From the NCBI GenBank assembly GCA_947172415.1, contig OX359191.1, positions 4,650,001 to 4,714,000 on the forward strand: a stretch of 64,000 nucleotides of DNA, given 5' to 3'. Both the position numbers and the translations under genes were made by a program. The notes under the pieces are model-generated. The model was not told the origin of the DNA and made no database searches. It worked only from the letters and a program-made list of their open reading frames with translations. Positions 45,614 through 53,946 of this stretch are shown one piece after another (within the stretch, counting starts at the first letter, position 1; every line of letters begins with the position of its first letter). The stretch is from Chondrosia reniformis. Its lineage: Eukaryota > Porifera > Demospongiae > Chondrillida > Chondrillidae.

Positions 45614-48600
45614 CTAATGAAGATTACATACCAATTTCAAGCAAAGCTTTATGTCCTTAGCATACTTACTGTACATGGTATTATTGGGAGATACTTGGGC
45701 TATTTGGAGATCTAAACTACGTTTCTTAGCTGAGATCTTTTTCCTAAAGTAACGGGCTAGTGAATGATACCTTTCCTTCTGAGAAGGCAACATATGCCTA
45801 TCTCCTTGCTTATACATACACCGCAATTGATCAAATACATTCAAATCAGTGGAAGAGCCAAGCAATTTGGCAATAGCTTTACACACTGATGATTCAAGAG
45901 ATACTTCAGGACAACTATTCAGTACCTCATCTACTTGTACATCTACAGTACCTTCTGTGTTCAGGTTAGGATCTTGCTCATCATTTCCATTACTATTTTC
46001 CTTTTGGACAAAACCATCTTCACCATTTTCAGATGCTTCAGAACTTTCCTCACTCTGAATTGTTTTCCTACATGGAGTGGAAGACTTAGGAGAAGCCAAA
46101 GTAGGCTGGATAAATGTTGCTTCAAATGAAAACTCAGGTTCACTTGAAACATTCACACAGTTAGCAGAGGAAATATCAGATATGTTACCTTCCCTTTCAT
46201 TTTCTCTTTCCATGATAATAGGAAGTGTTATTTTCTTTTCAATAACCTCCTTCCAACAGGATTCGGACCTTTCAGCAACATCTTCCATTGTAGCATTACG
46301 GAAATGTAACAATTCAGGCCCTTTAGATGAGATTTCTTCACCATCCTGCGAGTCATGGAAACAAAAGCTGCCACATGAGTCTCTGTGCCACCAAACCCCT
46401 TCACCACACTTTAAATAAGGACTTATTCTTTTAAGGTGAGCCTTGTATGAATCTGTCCTTCTATTAATAAACTCTTCCTTGAAGATAGTGCCTGGGTAGG
46501 GAGGAAGTTTTGAAGCAGACTGACTAATTCTTGAGTTTTCCTTTCTCAATTTTAACAAAGGGTTGCTGGTTTTTTGATTCCTTTTGCATTGAAGTCTTTT
46601 CAGTATCCCTGGTAGCATGTTTTCTGGCTTGTGATCAGTACACTTTGCTGCTGATTCAGCACTCTTGAAGATTCTCTCCTCATTTTCAGTGTTGGTTGAC
46701 CTGCAGCTAACAACTTCATGTTGCATAGGACCATGCACAAGTAAAGCATGAAAATAATTTGAGATCATTGTGTCACCAAACAGCTCACAATGCAGCTCAT
46801 GAACAATATATGCACAATTATAAAACTGTAGGCATTGTTTGGGACTTCTGTTAGAATCTTTTGAATACAGAATATTGGACAGTTGAACAAGACAGCAAAT
46901 AAAAGTAGCCACAGTACTTGGAGTATCATATAAGTGGAATATGTGAGCTACATCTACTAGTGCTTTACGAAGGTCAGAACCATACAAATTTGCCTTCTTC
47001 CACAAGGTACTAAAATAATCACACAATGAAGTTTTTAGCCTTGAAGGCCCCAAAACCGAGGGCAATTGTCTAAAGACAGCACCTAGATAGCCCTTTAAAT
47101 CATGGAGAGGCTCACAAGGAAGGACACTGTAGCTATCTAGATGAAACTCATCTAATGAACTTTCAGGTGCCATCATCAGTAAAGAGGGAACTCTTTGCAC
47201 TCCCCGGAGCATTTCCTTTAGGACATTTAATCTACCCTTTTTATCAGACGGATAGTCCTTAACACCCCTTTTCTCGAACTCAATTCTTAACTGATTTGTG
47301 TTTAATTCTTCGTAGTACTTTATCTTACCAGGAACTTTACCAAAGTGTCCTCTTGTAGCCACTTTAAGATTTTTCTGCAGCGTCCTTTGTTCACACTTAA
47401 CTGCATGTGGAAAATCTGCAAAACTATTACGGTGACAAACACAAGCAACACAAGGATAATTTCCACCACATGTGATCCCAGCTTCAAATTGTGCTGCAGG
47501 TTTATCACCCTTGAAGAAACGCAGCCTATCAGTAATTCTGATTCCAGTTGAACTTAGAACCTCATCACTTAGACCATCCAATTCTGAGAGTCGCTCAGGA
47601 ATTAAAGTAGCCTGATCTTGTAATGATGAGGACCCATGAGCAACTACATGAATTTCTCCTTCTTGGAGAAACTCTTCTACATTTTTACCTATTTCATTTT
47701 CAGTCATGAACACAATAGGGTCATACATAACCCCAACCATTATGGCTAAAATACCATGTGATGCTAGACTTGAGTGGTCATGCCATATCCAGATAGTCCT
47801 TGTCCTCTCATATTTGGAAAGGAGGTGTTTCAATTCCTCCAAACTCAAATTTTCAAATTGATTCATAGAATATCCTGCCCCTTCCCTAAGTACACCTAGA
47901 ATATATTCCTTACTCATTGCTTCAATCTCAACATCAGTATGAAGCCTCATATATTTTTCATGGGCCTTCAGTAAACCATTTCGAATGTCAAACAAAGGAA
48001 ATTTACGACTTTGGGCAACAGTTTCAACCCTTTCTCCTTTGTGATATCGTACTAAAGTAATGGGAATACATGGTATGCCTTCATTTAATACACCATTTTG
48101 GACAAGGGAACGGTCAATGTCTACTAATCGCCTTTTGTTAGGAGGTACGGGTACTGCCATAGATGTGCTTTGGAATCTTTTTTTTGTAGACTTTGGCTTT
48201 GGAACTATTTCAAGCCCTGGAATTGAAGGATTAATTTCTTGAGCAAGTAACCTAATTTTATTACTGCCATCAGTAGCACTGACATCAAACAATTTAGCTA
48301 TATCACTAGCTATAAACTTTGTATTAGGGTCCCATGTTTTTAAGCATTCACAAAGTTCTGGAAATTTGCTGCATTCATGTGGTCTCAGTGGATACCGTTT
48401 CTTTTTCGGGGCTTTGTCATCACAGGGTGGCTCAAAGTATTGTTCTTTGCGAAAGCTATCAGCCTTGCTTAAACTAATATTATTTGAATAAATAGCTGGA
48501 AGGGTACTAGAATCAAGTATGTCCTTAAACTCTGAGATTAGCTTCTTTTGGGCTTCTGTAACTAATTTATTAACATCACCCTCACTATAACACTTATTTC

Positions 48601-49165
48601 TAGATTCATTCAGGGGTTTATTACAAGTCTGCTTCTTCCCATTAAATGTTTTCAATGTTGAACTTCTCTTTGAAGCATTTTCTTTCTCATATTCAGGCAC
48701 TGAGATATTAAAAAAAGGCTTCAGTGGGAAAGTTTTTTGAATTTCTGCAAACTGTGTAGCACAAGCTACACAGTTTGACAAAGAATGTTTTTCTTTTTCA
48801 GGTGAGGACAATGCAGCCCAATTTAAAGAAGAAAAGGCTTTTACATAGGCTACCTTTAAAGATGAAAAAGGAAAACCTTTGGCAAAAGCTTTTTCTATCA
48901 TTTTACAATGAGATTCAAATAAGCTAATGGATTTAAGACTTTTTTTCTCAAAATAATTAGGGCCAATCACAAATTGTGGTCCCACAAATAAGCTTTGGAA
49001 ACATTCTCTAGTGTTATACTCAACCTTCTTAGTCTTCTTTTTACTCTTCTCCTCAGAAATAGTTTCCTCGGATGTCTCGGCACGCCTTTTAGGCATACAT
49101 TCATACACCAAAGTGCGGCAAAAGCCACAGTTGAAAGATCTTCCCGAATTGTTGACAAATGGCAT
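45614..49165 (-). CDS. 1183-residue transposase-like protein of the 11.5-kb element
   Basis: A single 3.55-kb open frame. I do not recognise a named family; the general layout recalls RNase H-fold DDE transposases. Candidate acidic residues are D463 (IWHDHSS), D554 (FKGDKPA) or D689 (EPLHDLKG), and E827/E829 (NTENEER). A cysteine-histidine cluster C566, C572, C575, C577, H578 follows D554, as zinc-binding inserts do in CACTA/KDZ-type transposases. Residues 622-656 look like a SAP DNA-binding motif (LRIEFEKRG...GRLNVLKEML). A basic N-terminal region (25-47) may be a nuclear signal, and C13/C16 hint at an N-terminal finger. The start could instead be an internal exon, since TTTTTAG directly precedes the ATG like a splice acceptor. 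A four-unit repeat and a histone-type stem-loop follow the stop. Position between TIRs supports a transposition role, but the catalytic assignment is inference. Confidence 0.75.
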   Translation of the reverse strand: MPFVNNSGRSFNCGFCRTLVYECMPKRRAETSEETISEEKSKKKTKKVEYNTRECFQSLFVGPQFVIGPNYFEKKSLKSISLFESHCKMIEKAFAKGFPFSSLKVAYVKAFSSLNWAALSSPEKEKHSLSNCVACATQFAEIQKTFPLKPFFNISVPEYEKENASKRSSTLKTFNGKKQTCNKPLNESRNKCYSEGDVNKLVTEAQKKLISEFKDILDSSTLPAIYSNNISLSKADSFRKEQYFEPPCDDKAPKKKRYPLRPHECSKFPELCECLKTWDPNTKFIASDIAKLFDVSATDGSNKIRLLAQEINPSIPGLEIVPKPKSTKKRFQSTSMAVPVPPNKRRLVDIDRSLVQNGVLNEGIPCIPITLVRYHKGERVETVAQSRKFPLFDIRNGLLKAHEKYMRLHTDVEIEAMSKEYILGVLREGAGYSMNQFENLSLEELKHLLSKYERTRTIWIWHDHSSLASHGILAIMVGVMYDPIVFMTENEIGKNVEEFLQEGEIHVVAHGSSSLQDQATLIPERLSELDGLSDEVLSSTGIRITDRLRFFKGDKPAAQFEAGITCGGNYPCVACVCHRNSFADFPHAVKCEQRTLQKNLKVATRGHFGKVPGKIKYYEELNTNQLRIEFEKRGVKDYPSDKKGRLNVLKEMLRGVQRVPSLLMMAPESSLDEFHLDSYSVLPCEPLHDLKGYLGAVFRQLPSVLGPSRLKTSLCDYFSTLWKKANLYGSDLRKALVDVAHIFHLYDTPSTVATFICCLVQLSNILYSKDSNRSPKQCLQFYNCAYIVHELHCELFGDTMISNYFHALLVHGPMQHEVVSCRSTNTENEERIFKSAESAAKCTDHKPENMLPGILKRLQCKRNQKTSNPLLKLRKENSRISQSASKLPPYPGTIFKEEFINRRTDSYKAHLKRISPYLKCGEGVWWHRDSCGSFCFHDSQDGEEISSKGPELLHFRNATMEDVAERSESCWKEVIEKKITLPIIMERENEREGNISDISSANCVNVSSEPEFSFEATFIQPTLASPKSSTPCRKTIQSEESSEASENGEDGFVQKENSNGNDEQDPNLNTEGTVDVQVDEVLNSCPEVSLESSVCKAIAKLLGSSTDLNVFDQLRCMYKQGDRHMLPSQKERYHSLARYFRKKISAKKRSLDLQIAQVSPNNTMYSKYAKDIKLCLKLVCNLH

Positions 49166-49205
49166 CTAAAAACCCGGTGGATAAAAGGAAATATTAGCTA
49201 AAACG

Positions 49206-49481
49206 GATCTCCAATAATACACGGAAGAAGCATCCATTTGCAAAAATGACGTCACCAATCGATTCAGTTTCGCATGACGATTCCATTTCAAGTGTCGGCG
49301 GGCGCTTATCTCGATCTCTTTTACGGCTTATACGGGCGCTTATTAATGTTTGTTTTCATGGCGTTTGCGCTGAATTCTGTCAAGTGCTGAGTGTCTGTCA
49401 AGTCAAGTTTCTCTCGTAAGTTGTAGTCTGCATTCTTATAACGCCCTCTATCAACTCGCTCCCTCACTCTTCTTGGGCATA
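49206..49481 (+). repeat. Merlin left terminal inverted repeat (276 bp)
   Basis: The arm reads GGATCTCCAATAATACACGG at its tip and is the reverse complement of 52,024-52,299. It contains a TGACGTCA palindrome and a CCAAT box close to the tip, plus repeated GGGCGCTTAT words. This arm faces the start of the large gene. Confidence 0.93.
49248..49255. promoter_or_regulatory. TGACGTCA (CRE/ATF-type) site followed by CCAAT in the Merlin TIR
   Basis: TGACGTCACCAAT combines a full cAMP-response-type octamer with a CCAAT box. The mirror copy is at 52,250-52,257. The left copy lies 83-90 bp upstream of the ATG of the 1183-residue gene and the right copy faces outward, so the TIRs can plausibly act as promoters in both directions. 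Function is inferred from motif only. Confidence 0.5.
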
Positions 49482-49982
49482 GGGCTATGGTTATTGGTTG
49501 TCTCCATGAACAAGTGTAACCTCCCTCCCTTGATCACTCAATGAAGCCTACCGGATTCGCCTTTTGGACGAGCTCGAAACAAAATTTGACAAGTGTGAGT
49601 TACCATATTATCGTATCCGTTTTATTCGGTTTTTACCTATTATTACCTAATTTCATAAACTAGTCCCATATTCACATTTCTAAGCAATGATGTTTTCAGA
49701 AATGCGTACGTGTGGGCTATTTACAGTTTGTTTTTACACATGAGTGGTTAATTTAGTGTAAATGTGAAGCCATCATGACTGATGAGCAGTGGTGAAAGGC
49801 TGGGATCACCCGATTGCAGTCCTTCCGTATATTATTGGGATTATTGCAGATCTCATTCATCTTGGACTGCATCCACAAGCTTGCTGATCAGTGCAATGGG
49901 ATATACAAAGTTACATGGAAAGAAAAAAAACTAAATAAAAACGCATGCAAAAAAACTAAATAAAAACGCATGCAATAAAAAG
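49482..49982. other. Merlin interior between left TIR and transposase stop
   Basis: I see no gene. A short direct duplication, AAAAAAACTAAATAAAAACGCATGC, occurs twice near 49,920-49,978, just 3' of the transposase stop. It could be its polyadenylation area, but no AATAAA is seen on the minus strand. Confidence 0.6.
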
Positions 49983-51084
49983 TCAGGGTAGAGGGTACTG
50001 GTTGGCAATGTCTCTGATTATGTTGGTGAATGCCTCCCTTTTTGTATTCCCATGCCTTTCCCGCCACAAAAACTCATCTAAATAGGAGGGTAACTGCAAT
50101 TCAGAAACCCCCTTCATAGCTTTAAACTTTCTTTTGACCCTGTTCCAATATGACTCTATATTTTGAGTATGGACCCCTGTTGTAGGGTCAACAAAGTTTA
50201 AGCTGTGGTTGACTGTGCTATGACTAGCTACATTTGGCAGCTGAGCCACACTATTGTAAGCCCTCCATTGATCAGACTGGATATCTGTTCCTGGTCTGAC
50301 GTGGGCCTGTATAATTGGCAAGAGGGTTGATGCAGTCCTGTCAGGGACCAGCTCCATGTATCCAAGGGCTGGCTCCACTGAGGTGTCACACATTCCGAAC
50401 ACCCACCTCTCTTGCCTGGTTGCTCTTCCTCGATGATACTGTATATTAATTAATTTTTGCATTAATATGTGACTATTTTCCATTGAATGATGTACAACAT
50501 TCTCTTACTTTAGGCTTATGGTTAAAGAGACTTTCATCAATTTGTACCGTCTTCCCTGGTCCACCCAATAGGATGGATGTTGATAGTAGCTTGGTTGAGC
50601 ACACTTCACGCAGCCACTGGTAAACTGCACAAGCAGTGCTCTCCGTCACTTCAAGGGACTCCGCGGTTACAGTCACCATGTGCTCACATGACCAGTGGTG
50701 AATTAACAGCAACCATTTCTTGAGGGTCAACTTCGATTTCGAAAAGAAGCTCCCTTCCCTAATCGAACATCCTTTGTTGCACATGGGACACCTCCATCTA
50801 AGTTATATTATAATTAATTTGTTAATTATTTGTATTCTTTTTTGTTAATTATTTGTATTTTGAATAAAATATTACATTGTCTTGAAGAAAATATTTTTGT
50901 ACCTGTAACCATCTGAAACATCATTTCTGCTGCTGACTACCATAGCAGTATTGCAGCTGGAGCAGTCCCTACAACTTGCAAGCAAGTGCTTGGACTGCAT
51001 CCAGTGAATCAAATCATCTAGTGGGCCAAAAGCGACTTCTCCAACTTCCATTAAGGACATTTTTGCAATAAGTACCGCGCTCAA
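49983..51084 (-). CDS. Merlin (IS1016-like) transposase, three exons
   Basis: Join on the minus strand: 51,084-50,903, 50,797-50,509, 50,438-49,983; introns of 105 and 70 bp are both GT-AG. The spliced frame is 308 residues without a stop. The first junction makes DGYRWRCPMC and the second NHKPKYHRGR, both usual Merlin text, which supports the model. An N-terminal zinc ribbon uses C38, C41, C64 and C67. The DDE residues are D148 (VQIDES), D213 (QSDQWRAY) and E252 (QNIESYWNR), all present, so the enzyme could be active. It would bind the 276-bp TIRs and cut and paste the element with 8-9 bp target duplications. An alternative start is M9 (MSLMEVGEV). Upstream DNA to the right TIR holds a direct repeat but no other gene. 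Confidence 0.92.
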
Positions 51085-51434
51085 ATGAACCGCCTTAATT
51101 TTACGTATGAATTTTAATTAGCGATATGAATGGAATTAAAAATGCGAAAATCTTGGAAGTTCGATCGACTCAAAAGCTTATACATTCTTAAGCGTTTATT
51201 CACAATGCTACGATTATTGCGTAATATTTACATATACAAATATACAAGATTGCGCAAGAACGATTACGTCATAATCAAATATGTACTAAAATTAGTCACA
51301 ATTGCAAAATAAATAATTATTATATTTTTTACAAAAATAGACTAAAAAATGAGTTAAAGTCTCTTCTCTTTCATTTTCTCTTTCATTTTTAATCTGTATA
51401 GAAAGAAACAAAGGTAATACTCATCATTCCTAGG

Positions 51435-51880
51435 TGCACATCTGATCATTTGACAGAGTTGTTGCACTAAATGTACCTCACATTCTGGTATACTTAATGT
51501 ATGGTGAAAGATAGGGCAAATATTTTAAATCATCAAAATTTGCAAAACTCATAGGACATGTTTCATGGATGTCTGTGAATGCTGAGACTAAGTTTCAGCA
51601 TCACATCTGTCCATTTGACGGAGCTGTTGCACTAAATGTACCTCACATTCCGGTATACTTATGTATGGTGAAAGATAGGGCAAATATTTTAAATCATCAA
51701 AATTTGCAAAACTCATAGGATAAGTTTCATGGATGTCTGTGAATGCTGAGACTTAGTTTCAGCATCACATCTGTCCATTTGAGGGAGCTGTTGTACTAAA
51801 TGTACCTCACATTCCGGTATACTTATGTATGGTGAAAGATAGGGCAAATATTTTAAATCAAAGCACATATTTGGAGATAG
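51435..51880. repeat. 165-bp direct repeat inside Merlin, three copies
   Basis: Landmarks TTTGACAGAGTTGTTGCAC and GGTGAAAGATAGGGCAAAT recur with about 165-bp spacing (near 51,441, 51,606, 51,770). The third copy is cut short after AAATATTTTAAATCA. No conserved frame is present. It sits between the transposase start and the right TIR. Confidence 0.88.
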
Positions 51881-52023
51881 CGAACTGACAGGTATTATGC
51901 AAATCGCGGAATCCCAAATTACCCGTAATTCAAGCTTAACAGCTCACGGGATGGTAACAGTTATTATATAAAGTGAAAGAAATATATGAAACACTGAAAC
52001 AACACATTATTATTATATGACTT

Positions 52024-52299
52024 ATGCCCAAGAAGAGTGAGGGAGCGAGTTGATAGAGGGCGTTATAAGAATGCAGACTACAACTTACGAGAGAAACTTG
52101 ACTTGACAGACACTCAGCACTTGACAGAATTCAGCGCAAACGCCATGAAAACAAACATTAATAAGCGCCCGTATAAGCCGTAAAAGAGATCGAGATAAGC
52201 GCCCGCCGACACTTGAAATGGAATCGTCATGCGAAACTGAATCGATTGGTGACGTCATTTTTGCAAATGGATGCTTCTTCCGTGTATTATTGGAGATCC
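52024..52299 (-). repeat. Merlin right terminal inverted repeat (276 bp)
   Basis: This is the reverse complement of 49,206-49,481 over its full length, ending GGAGATCC at 52,299, followed by the target duplication GCTAAAAC. Confidence 0.93.
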
Positions 52300-52307
52300 G
52301 CTAAAAC

Positions 52308-53230
52308 TGTGAGCGTGATAGAGGGCTAACAATGTAAGCCTATATCAAAGCAAGGAAGAAATAAAAACCACGATGATTGCCATTGATTCTTCCCGTGAAT
52401 CACGTAGACTAGTACACGTAAAGGTTGCATACAGAAGTAGCATATTGATGATATTGTTACTCTAACTGATTCCACTTACCTCTTAAGACAAAAACGATCT
52501 GAAGAAAGAAGCCTTACGTGAAAAACACTTCGGAAAGAATGACACGTTTTGTTATGCAATAATATTTACGAATATTTTAGGTGCAAGTTAAGCATTAACG
52601 ATGCTACGTCATATATGACGATTGAATGACGTCAAAATTTTGTTTGCAATATTAGGCTGACTGTCACGTGATAATGTCTCGACTCGAACGAAAGAGACGA
52701 AATTTACAAGAAAATGACTATTAGACAATGGAGGATTCTTTATTAAAGGATTTTTTGATTTCATTCTCTTCAAAAGGTAACAGCCTAAGAGTTCCATGTG
52801 TACTCCTGCAATATTCTCTTGTTTCGCTGAGATCTGAAGTGTTGAAGACCTGAGAGAAAGGTAAGAAAATACATTTTCACTTATTACTCGAAAACTAAAA
52901 GGAATTTAAAAGGAGTATACACACAATCGTTTAATATTATTATTGCGCATTGAATGGTGTCACTATTTACTCTATTTTTGTAATTTCCAATGTCTAATAC
53001 GGCATTTTCGGTAATTAAGTAACTATCACTTACGGCCGATTATCTCAGCCGTTAAGCATGCAATCCAAGCGCTGATTTTACTAACGTATTAAGCGTGCAT
53101 AGCGCTTCAATTCTATACAATTCGTTTAAATATAAAATAATTCTACATTAAAATAAAAGACAATTAAAAAAGTGTTAGTTAAATATTCTTCTACTTGATT
53201 TTCCGGAAATGCGGACATGTCCCACATGCG
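52308..53230. other. Right subterminal region of the 11.5-kb element
   Basis: AT-rich DNA with no credible gene. It is collinear with 33,950-34,731 of the smaller relative: GGTAACAGCCTAAGAG, AATTTAAAAGGAGTATACA and GGTGTCACTATTTACTC all have counterparts there. Before the Merlin insertion it lay immediately upstream of the 1183-residue gene and so presumably contains that gene's original promoter. Confidence 0.75.
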
Positions 53231-53520
53231 CAGACTTAAAACGCCTCAGTCAAGTTACACTCAAACAACTTTAGACAGACTTAGAACGCCTCTGTCAAGC
53301 TACAATCGTACAACTTTAGACACACTTAGAACCCCTCTGCTAAGCTATACACTCGAACAACTTTAGACAGACTTAGAACCCCTCTGCTAAGCTACACTCG
53401 AAAAACTTTAGACCGACTTAGAACGCCTCTGTCAAGTTACACTCGAACAACTTTAGACAGACTTAGAAGGCCTATGTCAAGTTACACTCTAACAACTTTA
53501 GACAGATTTAGAACGTACAA
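53231..53520 (+). repeat. 45-bp minisatellite, right of the 11.5-kb transposon
   Basis: About six units of GACTTAGAACGCCTCTGTCAAG...ACTCGAACAACTTTAGACA have starts 45 bp apart (53,233, 53,278, 53,323). They continue in phase with the copy interrupted at 41,703, showing that the transposon landed inside the array. Confidence 0.9.
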
Positions 53521-53946
53521 ATTTGCAAACACATAGAACGTATCTGTTGAAAATTTGTACAAAATCAGACCTACGGGCTGCACAGGTAGAACTTCAATTA
53601 CAATAACAACTTAGTATTGACAGATGTTACACAGATCGTAGACATTAGAACGTCTTTCTAGACTGACATAGGCCTATACAGACGGAGTATTACAGTATTT
53701 ACTTCAATCAAACGAGGATTCATAGATATTGACCAAACTTACTTGCATTTTTCATTAGTCTTCTAATTGAAAGTACTTGGCGACTTCGTTGGGCTTCAAT
53801 ATGGCTATCTACTGGTATTCCAAATGATTTTGGAAGCTTAAGTGTCATGAACATGATAGAAAAGCTTCAGCTTCCTGACGGCCGCCATTTGCAAAAACCA
53901 TGTATTTGACCTATAAATTAAGTGTTACAATAGTTGCGTATGAACT
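53521..53946. other. Unique DNA between minisatellite and inverted satellite
   Basis: I see no established gene. A minus-strand ATG with strong context (GCAAATGGCGGCC at about 53,887-53,899) opens only about 16 codons, so it could at most be a first exon. Confidence 0.5.

Larger units (their letters stand above)
49206..52299 (-). mobile_element. Complete Merlin DNA transposon nested in the 11.5-kb element
   Basis: The termini start GGATCT, fitting the Merlin consensus GGMKCT, and are inverted repeats 276 bp long that line up without indels. The flanks are GCTAAAAAC (49,197-49,205) on the left and GCTAAAAC (52,300-52,307) on the right: a target duplication of 8-9 bp differing by one A, again the Merlin size. 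The interior encodes a spliced IS1016-like transposase on the minus strand. Long, nearly identical TIRs and an open transposase frame suggest a young, possibly active copy. It lies 40 bp upstream of the 1183-residue gene's ATG. Confidence 0.93.
41704..53230 (-). mobile_element. 11.5-kb TIR DNA transposon of unrecognised family
   Basis: The left end reads CGCATGTGGAACATGTCCG and the right end, complemented, CGCATGTGGGACATGTCCG: 19 bp with one mismatch, then degenerate similarity. The flanking 45-bp repeat reads TTTAGACA on the left and CAGACTTA on the right; the undisturbed repeat is TTTAGACAGACTTA, so CA is duplicated. A smaller relative with the same ends lies at 33,493-34,731. Two intronless minus-strand genes lie inside (CCCH finger protein and a large transposase-like protein), together with several minisatellites and a nested Merlin at 49,206-52,299. 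Without the Merlin the element would be about 8.4 kb. Similarity of the ends and coding content to any named superfamily was not established. Confidence 0.78.

Noticed and set aside
46077-46418. 113-codon plus-strand frame antisense to the 1183-residue gene
   Set aside because: It is a shadow frame of the long minus-strand coding sequence, with low-complexity serine-rich text mirroring the acidic region.
51130-51312. 60-codon plus-strand frame in Merlin
   Set aside because: AT-rich composition with a lysine/isoleucine bias; it lies in the region upstream of the transposase on the opposite strand and has no motif.
53840-53900. Minus-strand ATG in strong context (GCAAATGGCGGCC)
   Set aside because: Only about 16 codons are open and no convincing splice donor or downstream exon was found in the adjoining inverted satellite.
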